A stretch of 64,000 bases of DNA from an uncultured Clostridium sp. (GCA_900553015.1 USBY01000006.1:37586-101585), one strand, 5' to 3'. Positions 1-9,503 are shown, numbered from the stretch's first letter. Notes: generated by a model from the sequence alone, not told the origin. Numbers and translations are program-made.

Positions 1-834
1 CAGTGTATAATTAATGCTGCAGCAACTGTTAAGCATTTAGGAGATTATGCTGTTTTTGAAAAAACAAATGTATTAAGTGTAAAGAATTTAATAGCAGTTT
101 GTAAAGATATTCCAAACTGCCAATTAGTACATATTTCTACGCTTTCAGTCGCAGGCAGTAATGATCCTAATGGTTCATGTAATTTTACAGAAAAGGATTT
201 ATTTGTTAACCAAGATATTAGTGAAAATATTTATATAAAAACTAAATTTGAGGCAGAAAAGTTACTATTAGAAGAAAACCAAAAAGGTCTTCCTATAACA
301 ATATTCCGTTTAGGAAATATTACTTGGAGAAGTTATGATGGTATTTTCCAACATAATCTAGAGGAAAATTTATTTTTTAATTTAATACAGTTTATTATAA
401 AAGCAAAAAAAATTCCTCTAGAGTTAAAAGATAAAACATTTAATATAAGTCCTGTTGATGAATGCGCAAGTTTAATAGTATCTATTCTACAAAATGATAA
501 TAAATATAATGTATATCATATCTATAATCAAAATGAATTAACTTTACAAGAAATTGTTAACTTATTAAATAATTTAGGTTTTAACATACAATTTACTACT
601 GATAATTCATTAAAAGATTTAGAAGATTCTACTGAAAATATTAATTTATCTTCTTACTTATATAAATTATTAACTAGCAAACACGAAGCAAGCAATATCA
701 AAGTATCTAGTCCTTATACAACTAAGATATTAAAAGAAATTAATTTTAATTGGTCTAATATAAATACTAATTATTTTAAACACGGATTGGAGGAAAATTT
801 AAATGAAAAAAACTTTGGACAAAAATTGGGCTAA
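1..834 (+). CDS. Thioester-reductase / NAD-dependent epimerase-like protein, C-terminal part (5' truncated)
   Basis: The frame is open from base 1 and stops at 832-834, giving 277 residues of a longer protein. It resembles the C-terminal part of Male-sterility/thioester-reductase (NAD_binding_4) domains, which are extended short-chain dehydrogenases. Visible signatures are the strand HISTLSVAG, the catalytic-type pair in YIKTKFEAEKLL (Y-x3-K), and the downstream FRLGNITWRS and FNISPVDECA segments typical of this family. In non-ribosomal peptide synthetases such a terminal domain releases the peptide reductively as an aldehyde or alcohol; stand-alone relatives reduce acyl thioesters. Whether an NRPS lies upstream cannot be seen. 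The end overlaps the start of the next gene by 32 bases, and that gene's ribosome binding site lies inside this one, so the two are probably cotranscribed and translationally coupled. Confidence 0.7.
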   Translation, partial: QCIINAAATVKHLGDYAVFEKTNVLSVKNLIAVCKDIPNCQLVHISTLSVAGSNDPNGSCNFTEKDLFVNQDISENIYIKTKFEAEKLLLEENQKGLPITIFRLGNITWRSYDGIFQHNLEENLFFNLIQFIIKAKKIPLELKDKTFNISPVDECASLIVSILQNDNKYNVYHIYNQNELTLQEIVNLLNNLGFNIQFTTDNSLKDLEDSTENINLSSYLYKLLTSKHEASNIKVSSPYTTKILKEINFNWSNINTNYFKHGLEENLNEKNFGQKLG

Positions 835-2869
835 ACTGATTTTAGTGTATAACCTTGCCTGTATAATTGTTTCATTATTCTTCTATAAATTGGTGCCTAC
901 ATTTTTATGCTACCCACCAAATTCTATAGATAATGAATTTCAAATGGTTATAAATGGACTAACTTACACACAGCAATATGTAATGATAGTTCTATGTAGT
1001 TTATTAATGGAAAATATTATATTAATACATAGTTTAAGAAAAGCAAATAAAATAAGAGCAGAACTGTTACAATCACCTAAAAAGGATGCTACAAAGTTAT
1101 ACTATAAACTTTCTAAAACAATATCTAGAATACCTAATTTAATATATATTGTACAAATAATAGTTCCTGTTATTATGATTGCAATAACATTTAGTTTGTT
1201 ACAAGGTGAATTGTTTATTACTTTAAAAGTATGCTTACTATTCTTTTCTATGTTAACATTAATAGCAAGTATCTCATATATATTCTCTAAAAAGACTTTC
1301 CAAAATATTTTAGTAGATATATATCATGAAGTTTCTGGCTATTCTAATATAGATAGTAATTTTAATAAATATGTAAAAAGATCAAGTATAAAAAATGTTA
1401 TTTTTATTGTAACAATACCTATGTTTATAGTTACTGCACTTTTAATTGCTTTATCTGGCTATTCTTCTATTATAAAAGAAACTGGTGATTTAACTTACGA
1501 CTTATATAATCAGGAATTAAACTCATTAGAGCTTCCTGCACAAACGGAAGAAAATCCTTTAGATGTATTAACTAACGCTCTTTCAGCAATTGAATATAAA
1601 AAAGCTAAAGTAGATTCATATTTTATTATTGCTCCAGATGGCAATATAACAACTTCTAATGGTGAGGAATTATCAATATTCTTTACAAAATATATGAACG
1701 ATTTAGCATCTACTCAACCTGAAAAAAATAGAACCTATGACTTTTATGGTGATGACTCTCAAGGAGTATTTAAAAGTATTACTATAAACGGGGAAACATG
1801 GACTATAGGTATACGTTATAATTTAGTGTCTAACACTATTTTAATCGGATTATTATCAATTTTCGCAGTATTATTTATAATTAATATTATTTTATTAAGA
1901 TATTTCGCAAATTATATTGCAAATGAAATAAAAAGGGTTTCTGATGCATTACTAAAAATTGTAGAAAATAAAAATATCGACCATAGTGCTAGATTGCCAG
2001 TTGTTTCTAATGACGAAATTGGTGACTTGGTAAATGCATTTAATGAGATTCAAGACCTTACAAAGAATAATATAAATCAAATACATAATAATCAAAACAT
2101 GCTTATAGAAAGAGAACGTCTCGCATCTTTAGGACAATTAATAGGTGGTATTGCTCATAACTTAAAAACACCTATAATGTCTATATCCGGTGCTGCAGAA
2201 GGGCTTACAGATTTAGTTACTGAATATGATAAATCTATTGGCGATAAAGATGTAACAGAACAAGATCATCATGATATTGCAAAAGATATGACATCTTGGA
2301 TTGAAAAAATTAAAAAATATACAGAATATATGTCTGATGTTATAACTGCAGTTAAAGGACAAGCTGTTAATTTCTCTTCTACAAGTAATATTCATTTTTA
2401 CATGGATGAATTACTAAAAAATATTGATATATTAATGAAACACGAATTAAAAAATGCTTTAGTTTCACTTAATATAATAAATAATGTACCTTCAAGTACC
2501 TATATTAATGGTGATATAAACTGCTTGGTACAAGTAATAAATAATATGATTTCAAATGCTATCCAATCATATAATGGTAAGCCAAATCAAAAAATAGATT
2601 TAATATTAAATGTTAAAGATAATAAAATAATAATACAAGTAAAAGATTATGGACCTGGTATTCCTAAAGAAGTTCAAGAAAAACTATTTAAAGAAATGAT
2701 TACCACAAAAGGAAAAAACGGAACAGGACTTGGTTTATTTGTATCATATTCTACTATTAAAGCTCATTTTAATGGTGATATCAAATGTGATTCAGATAAA
2801 ACTGGTACTACATTTTCAATTATTATTCCTTTATCAAAAACTGATAATTCTAATAAAACTGGTAAATAA
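803..2869 (+). CDS. Membrane sensor histidine kinase with HAMP domain
   Basis: A 688-residue two-component sensor kinase. The N-terminal third holds about five hydrophobic segments (roughly residues 12-33, 58-75, 112-132, 137-160, 197-222). A presumed extracytoplasmic sensing region of about 120 residues follows, then another membrane span near 345-368. A HAMP linker (about 370-425, SNDEIGDLVNAFNEI) leads to the phospho-acceptor helix with His in GGIAHNLKTPIMS near residue 451. The ATPase domain has an N box (NNMISNAIQSY, about 582), a G1 box (DYGPGIP) and a G2 box (GTGLGLF). The start is set by GGAGG about 9 bases upstream, inside the end of the preceding gene. The HD-GYP response regulator downstream is the likely partner, although a strong terminator separates them. 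The stimulus is unknown. Confidence 0.9.
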   Translation: MKKTLDKNWAKLILVYNLACIIVSLFFYKLVPTFLCYPPNSIDNEFQMVINGLTYTQQYVMIVLCSLLMENIILIHSLRKANKIRAELLQSPKKDATKLYYKLSKTISRIPNLIYIVQIIVPVIMIAITFSLLQGELFITLKVCLLFFSMLTLIASISYIFSKKTFQNILVDIYHEVSGYSNIDSNFNKYVKRSSIKNVIFIVTIPMFIVTALLIALSGYSSIIKETGDLTYDLYNQELNSLELPAQTEENPLDVLTNALSAIEYKKAKVDSYFIIAPDGNITTSNGEELSIFFTKYMNDLASTQPEKNRTYDFYGDDSQGVFKSITINGETWTIGIRYNLVSNTILIGLLSIFAVLFIINIILLRYFANYIANEIKRVSDALLKIVENKNIDHSARLPVVSNDEIGDLVNAFNEIQDLTKNNINQIHNNQNMLIERERLASLGQLIGGIAHNLKTPIMSISGAAEGLTDLVTEYDKSIGDKDVTEQDHHDIAKDMTSWIEKIKKYTEYMSDVITAVKGQAVNFSSTSNIHFYMDELLKNIDILMKHELKNALVSLNIINNVPSSTYINGDINCLVQVINNMISNAIQSYNGKPNQKIDLILNVKDNKIIIQVKDYGPGIPKEVQEKLFKEMITTKGKNGTGLGLFVSYSTIKAHFNGDIKCDSDKTGTTFSIIIPLSKTDNSNKTGK

Positions 2870-2880
2870 TTAAAGATATT

Positions 2881-2922
2881 AAAAGCGAAGGTAAATTGGC
2901 AAATTTTACCTTCGCTTTTTTT
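2881..2922 (+). terminator. Rho-independent terminator after the histidine kinase
   Basis: A perfect 15-bp stem (2881-2895 with 2905-2919; arm AAAAGCGAAGGTAAA) with a 9-base loop is followed by a run of T, 11 bases after the kinase stop codon. Confidence 0.9.
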
Positions 2923-2996
2923 GTATTTTTTTTGACTTTTTTCTTGCTTTTATAGATTTTTATTTATATAATTTCTATATTAGGAGGTCTGTTATT

Positions 2997-4025
2997 ATGA
3001 GAAAGAATCAAGTTACATCCAAAAGTGCTGATTTTAAAATAATCGCTGTAGATGATGAACAAGGAATTTTAGATTCATTATCTATATTTATGAAAAGATC
3101 TGGCTATGATTTCGTTGGCATAACAGATCCTATAGAAGCTATAAATCGCGTAAAAACAGAACATTTTGATTTAATGGTACTAGATTTTATTATGGACCCA
3201 ATTCATGGTGACAAAGTTGTCGAAGAAATTAGAAAATTTAATAAAGATTTATATATTCTTCTTTTAACTGGTCACAAAGATTTGGCTCCACCACTAGAAA
3301 CTATTCACGAACTTGATATTCAAGGATATTGCGAAAAAAGTGATAAGTTTGACCAATTATTATTATTAATAGAATCTGGATTAAAATCTGTAAATCAAAT
3401 GAGAACAATTACTAAAATGAATGAGAATCTAGAAAAGTCTTATATGGATAGTATAGAGATTTTAAGACATACTGTAGAAGCTAAAGACCCTTATACTAGA
3501 GGACATTCAGATAGGGTTTCTGAATACGCAGTTCTATTAGGGAAAAAACTTAAATTACCTAACGAAGACATTGAAAAATTAAAAATCGGTGGTCTTTTTC
3601 ATGATATAGGAAAAATTGGTATTCCAGACAGCATCCTTCTAAAAGAATCTAAATTAACAGATGAGGAATATTTAAAAATCAAAGAGCATCCAGTAATTGG
3701 ATATAATATTTTAGAAAATGCTGACATGTTCAAAAATATTCTAGATATCATAAAATATCATCACGAAAGATTTGACGGAAATGGATACCCAGAAAAATTA
3801 GCAGGAACAAATATCCCTTATCTTGCTAGAATCACTTCTATAGTTGATAGTTTTGATGCTATGACATCTAGAAGAAGTTATAGAGATTCTTTACCAATGG
3901 ACGTTGTAAAATCTGAAATATTACAAAATTTTGGTTCTCAGTTTGACCCAGAAATAGGTATAGTTTTCCTAGATATTTTAGATAATGATTTTAATTCTAT
4001 TAAACAAATACAAGAAAAGTACTAA
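2997..4025 (+). CDS. Response regulator with HD-GYP phosphodiesterase domain
   Basis: The 342-residue protein joins an N-terminal receiver domain to an HD-GYP domain. The receiver shows the acidic pair in AVDDEQ, the phospho-acceptor Asp in LMVLDFIMDP and the switch Thr in LLLTGHKD. The HD-GYP domain (about 155-330) has GHSDR, the metal-binding HD in LFHDIGKIGIP near residue 201, HH in YHHERFDGNGYP, and a late Asp in SIVDSFDAMTS. All expected metal ligands of a cyclic-di-GMP phosphodiesterase appear present, so it is probably active. AGGAGG at 2982-2987 fixes the start. It lies directly after the sensor kinase, which makes a kinase-controlled second-messenger output the simplest reading. Which cyclic dinucleotide it acts on cannot be told from sequence alone. 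Confidence 0.92.
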   Translation: MRKNQVTSKSADFKIIAVDDEQGILDSLSIFMKRSGYDFVGITDPIEAINRVKTEHFDLMVLDFIMDPIHGDKVVEEIRKFNKDLYILLLTGHKDLAPPLETIHELDIQGYCEKSDKFDQLLLLIESGLKSVNQMRTITKMNENLEKSYMDSIEILRHTVEAKDPYTRGHSDRVSEYAVLLGKKLKLPNEDIEKLKIGGLFHDIGKIGIPDSILLKESKLTDEEYLKIKEHPVIGYNILENADMFKNILDIIKYHHERFDGNGYPEKLAGTNIPYLARITSIVDSFDAMTSRRSYRDSLPMDVVKSEILQNFGSQFDPEIGIVFLDILDNDFNSIKQIQEKY

Positions 4026-4069
4026 CTTTATTTGTATTTAATATAATTAATTAAGGAGGGGATTTAAAA

Positions 4070-5008
4070 ATGGTTTTAACTGCTTCAGAAACAAGAAAGC
4101 AAGCCAGAGAGTCTTTAAAAGGTAAATGGGGAACTGTAGTTTTAATTACATTAATATTTGTAGCATATGCTTTTATAGTTGGATTACTTTCTTCTATTCC
4201 TTTTTTAGGATTTTTAATTTCTATTGCAGCTATTGTCATTGATATTCCAATACTATATGGTTTTATGATGACTATGATGAAATTAAAAAGAGGAGAAAAT
4301 GTAGGATATTTTGATTTCTTCAAAGATGGGTTTGCTAATTTTAAAAGAGCATGGTGCGTTACAGGAAGATTACTTTTAAAAATGATTGCTCCATTAATAT
4401 TAATAATAGTTGCAATTGTTATAATGATCGTTTCTGTTATTGCATCTTTAGCAACTGCATTTGCAGTAGGAATAAGCTCTTCTACTTCTGTTTTAGGTGG
4501 TGCTCTAGTTGGTGCTAGTGCTTTAACAATAGTAGCTTATATTGTAATACTTGCTGCATACATATGGCTTTTTATAAAGTCATTATCATATGGTTTAGGT
4601 ATGTATCTTGCAATTGATAATCCAAATATGAAACCACTTGATTGTGTTAACAAAAGTAAAGAACTTATGGATGGAAATAAAGGTCGTTTATTCTGCCTAT
4701 ATCTTTCATTTATTGGATGGATTGCTCTAGCTGCTGTATTATCTTTAATACCTTTTGTTGGATGGATAGCAACATTAGCTGGAACTTTACTATTAGCACC
4801 ATATATTGAATTTGCAGCAATAATATTCTATGAGAACAGAGCTGGTATAGATTTTTCTGCTACAGTTGCTGAAGGTACTGTATCTTCAGAAGAAAACACA
4901 GAAGGAAATACACCAAAAACAAATGAAATAAAAGAACAATCTGGTTCTCAAGATGTAAAAGCAGAAATCGTAGATATACCAAATTTAGACCAAAATAAAG
5001 ATGAATAA
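4070..5008 (+). CDS. DUF975 family membrane protein
   Basis: A 312-residue integral membrane protein whose N-terminus (SETRKQARESLKGKWG followed by a hydrophobic span) matches the DUF975 family pattern. Hydrophobic segments are near residues 22-45, 48-72, 100-130, 140-170, 208-235 and 238-255. The C-terminal 55 residues are hydrophilic, Glu/Asn rich and presumably cytoplasmic. A very strong AAGGAGGGG precedes the ATG. The biochemical function of DUF975 proteins is not established. The gene stands alone between the HD-GYP regulator and the convergent tex gene. Confidence 0.8.
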   Translation: MVLTASETRKQARESLKGKWGTVVLITLIFVAYAFIVGLLSSIPFLGFLISIAAIVIDIPILYGFMMTMMKLKRGENVGYFDFFKDGFANFKRAWCVTGRLLLKMIAPLILIIVAIVIMIVSVIASLATAFAVGISSSTSVLGGALVGASALTIVAYIVILAAYIWLFIKSLSYGLGMYLAIDNPNMKPLDCVNKSKELMDGNKGRLFCLYLSFIGWIALAAVLSLIPFVGWIATLAGTLLLAPYIEFAAIIFYENRAGIDFSATVAEGTVSSEENTEGNTPKTNEIKEQSGSQDVKAEIVDIPNLDQNKDE

Positions 5009-5017
5009 TCGTTTTTT

Positions 5018-5087
5018 GGAACGTCCCTCGGGATTTGGGGACGTTCTTTTTTCCCTTTTAGGGATTTGGGGACGTTCCTCAAATCCC
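5018..5087. repeat. GGGACGTTCC-type dispersed palindromic repeat, tandem copies
   Basis: An inverted arm GGAACGTCCC (5018-5027) is followed by GGGATTTGGGGACGTTC (5030-5046), then a second copy GGGATTTGGGGACGTTCC (5061-5078) closed by AAATCCC (5081-5087). The outer GGGATTT and AAATCCC can pair. Related copies occur at seven other intergenic loci of the window. Confidence 0.85.
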
Positions 5088-5112
5088 GATTTTTTATTTA
5101 TAATTCTAAAGC

Positions 5113-5148
5113 AAAAACTTCTTATACATATTGTATAAGAAGTTTTTT
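5113..5148. terminator. Bidirectional terminator between DUF975 gene and tex
   Basis: A 15-bp stem (5114-5128 with 5132-5146) with a 3-base loop has a T run on the plus side and an A run on the other, so it can end transcripts of both convergent genes. Confidence 0.85.
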
Positions 5149-5161
5149 ATCTTCTATATAA

Positions 5162-7315
5162 TTACCCTATTTTCATAGAAAGCTTTACTTTTTGTCTATC
5201 ATTATCTATTCCAATAACTTTTACTTTTACAATATCTCCAACAGAAACTATATCTGATGGATTTTTAACAAATTTTTCGCTCATCTCTGATATGTGGACA
5301 AGTCCATCATGTTTTACACCAATATCCACAAATGCTCCAAAGTCAATTACATTTCTAACAGTACCTGTTAATATCATACCTTCTTTTAGGTCTTCAAATT
5401 TTAAAACATCTTGTCTTAATATTGGTTTTGGCATGTCTTCTCTAGGATCCCTACCAGGTTTAGACAACTCATCTATTATATCTTTTAATGTCATCTCACC
5501 TACATTTAGAGCTTTTGCTGTTTCGGTTAAATTTATACTTCCTAATTTTTTTCTAAGCTCTATTAATTTATCCTTATCTTTTAAATCCTCTGTTCCATAG
5601 CCTAAAGTTTTTAACAATTCTTCTGCTATTTCGTAGCTTTCAGGGTGTACTGCTGTATTTTCTAATGGGTTTGTTCCATCAGGAATTCTAATAAATCCAG
5701 CACATTGTTCAAAAGCAACTTTACCTAATTTAGGAACTTTAAGTAATTCTTTTCTAGTTTTTAACTTTCCGTTTTCATCTCTGTATTTTACTATGTTTTT
5801 AGCTATAGTTTTATTTATTCCTGAAACATATGAAAGAAGTGATGGTGTCGCAGTATTTACATCTACTCCAACCTTATTAACACTATCTTCTACAACTCCT
5901 GCTAAGCTTTCTTCCAATTTCTTTTGATTTACATCATGTTGATATTGACCTACACCTATAGATTTAGGGTCAATTTTAACGAATTCTGCAAGAGGATCTT
6001 GAAGTCTTCTAGCTATAGATATTGCACCTCTTATAGAAACATTTATATCTGGATACTCCTCTGTTGCAAGTTTTGATGCAGAATATACAGATGCTCCAGC
6101 TTCACTTACTATAGTATATAAAACTTCGTGGTCACATTTCTTTATCATTTCTGATACAAACATTTCTGATTCTCTTGAAGCTGTTCCATTTCCTATCGCA
6201 ATCATATCTACATGATCTTTATTAATTAATCTTACTAATTCCTTTTCTGCTCCCTCCACATCATTTTGTGGCTCTGTTGGGTATACTGTTGTAATATCTA
6301 AAACCTTACCTGTTTCATCTATTATTGCAATTTTACAACCTGTTCTATATGCTGGGTCAAATCCCATAACTGTTATCCCCTTTATTGGAGCTCCTAATAG
6401 TAATTGTTTTGCATTTTTACCAAATACTTTTATTGCTTGCTCTTCTGCTTTTTCTGTTAAATCTGATCTTATTTCTCTATCAATAGATGGTTCTATTAAT
6501 CTTTTAAAACTATCTTGAATAGTATCTTTTAAATATTGCGTAAACTGTGTTTCGCCTTTAATTATATCTTTTTCTATTTTTTCTAATATTTTATCTTCTT
6601 CTTTTTCTATCTTAACTTTTAGGAATTCTTCTTTTTCTCCTCTGTTTATTGCAAGAATTCTATGACTTGGTATTTTATTTACATTTTCACTGTAATCATA
6701 ATACATTTCATAAGCAGATTTTTCTTCTGGCTTTGTAGCAGTAGTCTTTATAACTCCTTTTGAATATATTATTTGTTTAATTAGCTTTCTATATTCTGGA
6801 TTATCAGATATCATCTCTGCAATAATATCTAATGCTCCCTGTATTGCCTCTTCTACAGTTTTTACTTCTTTTTCTTCATTTATATATTCAGCTGCTATTT
6901 CTTGTATATTTTTTGTCTCTTCTTGAGCCAAAATAATTTCTGCAAGTGGTTCTAAACCTTTTGCTTTTGCTACAGTTGCTCTTGTCTTTTTCTTTTGCTT
7001 ATATGGTCTATAGATATCTTCTACTTCTGCAAGTGTTATAGCATTCTCTAAATCTTTTACTATCTCTTCTGTTAATTTTCCTTGCTCCTCTATAGAATTT
7101 GTAACCTCTTCTTTTCTCTTTTCTAAATTTCTTAAATAATTTAATCTTTCTCCAAAAGTTCTTAAAACTTCGTCAGAAAGCCCTCCTGTTACTTCTTTCC
7201 TATATCTAGCAATAAAAGGAATTGTGTTTCCTTCATCTATTAGTTTTATTGTATTTTCTACTTGTGATTTTTTTATATTTAATTCAGTTGCTATGATTTG
7301 TATAATTTTATCCAT
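5162..7315 (-). CDS. tex: Tex-family RNA-binding transcription accessory protein
   Basis: A full-length 717-residue Tex homologue, a cytoplasmic nucleic-acid-binding protein associated with transcription. Seen in order: the helical N-terminal region with FIARYRKEVTGGLSDE, a YqgF/RuvX-like RNase H fold (about 325-450; VMGFDPAYRTGCKIA), a helix-hairpin-helix segment (about 490-560; LLSYVSGINKTIAKNI), and a C-terminal S1 RNA-binding domain (about 645-715; GMILTGTVRNVIDFGAFVDIG). A GGGAG binding site lies 5-9 bases upstream of the ATG. A copy of the GGGACGTTCC repeat occupies the 5' leader at 7329-7346. Family assignment is secure; the in vivo role in Clostridia is less clear. Confidence 0.95.
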   Translation of the reverse strand: MDKIIQIIATELNIKKSQVENTIKLIDEGNTIPFIARYRKEVTGGLSDEVLRTFGERLNYLRNLEKRKEEVTNSIEEQGKLTEEIVKDLENAITLAEVEDIYRPYKQKKKTRATVAKAKGLEPLAEIILAQEETKNIQEIAAEYINEEKEVKTVEEAIQGALDIIAEMISDNPEYRKLIKQIIYSKGVIKTTATKPEEKSAYEMYYDYSENVNKIPSHRILAINRGEKEEFLKVKIEKEEDKILEKIEKDIIKGETQFTQYLKDTIQDSFKRLIEPSIDREIRSDLTEKAEEQAIKVFGKNAKQLLLGAPIKGITVMGFDPAYRTGCKIAIIDETGKVLDITTVYPTEPQNDVEGAEKELVRLINKDHVDMIAIGNGTASRESEMFVSEMIKKCDHEVLYTIVSEAGASVYSASKLATEEYPDINVSIRGAISIARRLQDPLAEFVKIDPKSIGVGQYQHDVNQKKLEESLAGVVEDSVNKVGVDVNTATPSLLSYVSGINKTIAKNIVKYRDENGKLKTRKELLKVPKLGKVAFEQCAGFIRIPDGTNPLENTAVHPESYEIAEELLKTLGYGTEDLKDKDKLIELRKKLGSINLTETAKALNVGEMTLKDIIDELSKPGRDPREDMPKPILRQDVLKFEDLKEGMILTGTVRNVIDFGAFVDIGVKHDGLVHISEMSEKFVKNPSDIVSVGDIVKVKVIGIDNDRQKVKLSMKIG

Positions 7316-7328
7316 TTTATCTCCCTTC

Positions 7329-7346
7329 GGGATTTAGGGACGTTCC
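7329..7346. repeat. GGGACGTTCC-type dispersed repeat
   Basis: GGGATTTAGGGACGTTCC lies in the 5' untranslated region of tex, immediately upstream of its ribosome binding site. It is followed by CCCTTTTCCC tracts. Confidence 0.8.
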
Positions 7347-7391
7347 TTTTCCCTTTTCCCTTTTGCATTTTTCCTTTTTACTTTTCCTTTT

Positions 7392-8975
7392 CTATTCTAA
7401 TCCTAAGTATTCATTGTAAGTACATTCTTTATCTACTACGCTTCCGTCTTTTTTGATGTCTATTATTCTATTTGCTACAGTTTGCATTAATTGATGGTCA
7501 TGTGATGCAAATATCATATTTCCTTTAAATCTTTCCATTCCTTCATTTAATGCAGTAATGCTTTCCATGTCTAAATGGTTTGTTGGTTCATCAAAAATTA
7601 AGAAGTTTGCACCTGATAACATTAATTTAGATAATACACATCTTACCTTTTCCCCTCCAGATAAAACTTTTACATTTTTTAAAGCTTCATCACCAGAGAA
7701 TAACATTCTACCTAAAAAGCTTCTTACATATGTCTCATCTGGATCTTTTGAATATTGTCTTAACCAATCTGTTATACTTAAATCTTGTGTAAATAAGTAG
7801 CTATTATCTTTTGGGAAATATGCTTTAGTTATAGTTGTTCCGAATGATACTTCTCCCTCATCTGGTTCTAATTCTCCTGCTAATATTTGGAACAATGTTG
7901 TTCTTGCATTTTCATTATCTGCTATTATTGCAATCTTATTATCTGTTTTTACTGTAAAAGATACATTATCTAATACTTTCTCTCCATCTACAGTTTTGCT
8001 TAAATTCTTAACTGTTAAAATATCTTTTCCTGGCTCTCTGTCTGGTTTAAAATCTATATATGGATATCTTCTATTTGATGGTTTTATTTCATCTAATTGG
8101 ATTTTCTCTAATGATTTTTTTCTTGATGTAGCTTGTTTTGATTTAGATGCATTAGCACTAAAACGTGCAATAAATTCTTGTAATTCTTTTATTTTCTCCT
8201 CTTTCTTCTTATTTGCATCTTTCATTTGTTTTAATGCCAATTGGCTAGATTCATACCAGAAATCATAGTTTCCTGGGTATACCTTAATTTTTCCAAAGTC
8301 TACATCTGCAATATGTGTACATACTTTATTTAGGAAATATCTGTCGTGTGATACTACAATTACTGTATTTTCAAAGTTTATTAAGAACTCCTCTAACCAT
8401 TGAATAGTTTTTAAATCCAAATCGTTTGTAGGCTCGTCTAATAATAATATATCTGGATTTCCAAATAAGCTTTGTGCAAGTAATATCTTTACTTTTTCCC
8501 TATCTTCAATTTCTTTCATTTGTTTATAATGATTTTCTGGAGATATTCCTAAATCATTTAATAAAGTAGCTGCATTTGTTTCTGCATTCCAACCATCTAA
8601 TTCGGCAAATCTCTCTTCTAATTTTGCAGCTTTCATACCATCTTCTTCTGAAAAATCTTCTTTAGCATATATTTCTTCTTTTTCTTTCATAATGCTATAA
8701 AGTTCTTGATTTCCCATTATGACAGCATCTAGTACATTATACTCATCATATGCAAAGTGATCTTGCTTTAAAATAGATATTCTTTCTCCCTTATCTACTG
8801 TTACATCACCTTTACTTGGTTCTAATTCTCCTGAAAGTACTTTTAAAAACGTAGATTTTCCTGCACCATTTGCTCCAATTATTCCATAGCAATTTCCTTT
8901 TCCAAACTTAATGTTTACATCTTCAAATAATATTCTTTTACCAAAACGCACTGTTACACCATTTACAGATAACAT
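7392..8975 (-). CDS. ABC-F family ATP-binding protein (YkpA/YbiT type)
   Basis: A soluble protein of 527 residues with two ATP-binding cassettes and no membrane spans, as in ABC-F ribosome-associated ATPases. Cassette 1 has Walker A GANGAGKST (about 38), Walker B ILLLDEPTNDLD and the His switch VSHDRYF. Its signature is the reduced form seen in YbiT/YkpA (IEDREKVKILLAQ rather than LSGG). A charged linker (about 240-300, KKKEEKIKELQEF) joins cassette 2, which has LSGGEKVR and FDEPTNHLD. The second Walker A is degenerate (IADNENARTTL), with Arg in place of the catalytic Lys. The start at 8975 is chosen over an ATG 27 bases upstream because GGAGGAG lies directly before it. Role by family: translation factor-like ATPase; substrate state unknown. 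Confidence 0.9.
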   Translation of the reverse strand: MLSVNGVTVRFGKRILFEDVNIKFGKGNCYGIIGANGAGKSTFLKVLSGELEPSKGDVTVDKGERISILKQDHFAYDEYNVLDAVIMGNQELYSIMKEKEEIYAKEDFSEEDGMKAAKLEERFAELDGWNAETNAATLLNDLGISPENHYKQMKEIEDREKVKILLAQSLFGNPDILLLDEPTNDLDLKTIQWLEEFLINFENTVIVVSHDRYFLNKVCTHIADVDFGKIKVYPGNYDFWYESSQLALKQMKDANKKKEEKIKELQEFIARFSANASKSKQATSRKKSLEKIQLDEIKPSNRRYPYIDFKPDREPGKDILTVKNLSKTVDGEKVLDNVSFTVKTDNKIAIIADNENARTTLFQILAGELEPDEGEVSFGTTITKAYFPKDNSYLFTQDLSITDWLRQYSKDPDETYVRSFLGRMLFSGDEALKNVKVLSGGEKVRCVLSKLMLSGANFLIFDEPTNHLDMESITALNEGMERFKGNMIFASHDHQLMQTVANRIIDIKKDGSVVDKECTYNEYLGLE

Positions 8976-9041
8976 ATTTTCTCCTCCTTTTTTAGCTTGC
9001 ATTATTATATACTATTTATTATAATTTTACAACTTTAGGCT

Positions 9042-9503
9042 TTATTTACCTTCTTCAATTATCGTTTTTCTTTCGTCTTCTATTACTTTTAAAATATGTT
9101 CATCATCTGTTTTTATCATATCTAGATATTTTAGTGCTTCTTTGTTTTCTCCATTTTTATATGCAGCTGTTGCTAAACTTAAAAAGTATGTATTTTGTAT
9201 TTCATCACCTACAGGCTTTTCTTTCATATTTTTTAGTTTATCATAAAATATTTTTGCATTATCTGTTTTTTGATATTCTCTCATTATTTTGTTATATTCT
9301 ATACAAAACTTACGTGATGCTAGTTTTTCTATAAATAAAGTTATTACAAAATATAATACGCTAAATAATATTACAAAAACTAATTGTGTAATTATAAATA
9401 TTTTTATATCTGAAATATCAAAATATTTAAAAATAAAAATCACTATAAATTCTAATATTAAAAACACTATTAAATATACTTTATCTAATTTATCATTTTT
9501 CAT
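9042..9503 (-). CDS. Small membrane protein with C-terminal TPR-like helices
   Basis: A 153-residue protein with two hydrophobic segments (about residues 9-27 and 34-58) followed by a charged helical tail. The tail (about 85-140, LSLATAAYKNGENKEALKYL) reads like a single tetratricopeptide-type helical hairpin. AAGGAG precedes the ATG. It sits between the CorA gene upstream and the ABC-F gene downstream on the same strand. I do not recognise a named family and assign no function. Confidence 0.6.
   Translation of the reverse strand: MKNDKLDKVYLIVFLILEFIVIFIFKYFDISDIKIFIITQLVFVILFSVLYFVITLFIEKLASRKFCIEYNKIMREYQKTDNAKIFYDKLKNMKEKPVGDEIQNTYFLSLATAAYKNGENKEALKYLDMIKTDDEHILKVIEDERKTIIEEGK

Noticed and set aside
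2932..2996. Promoter for the HD-GYP gene starting at TTGACT 2932
   Set aside because: No -10 element occurs at 16-18 base spacing; TATAGA at 2951 is too close.
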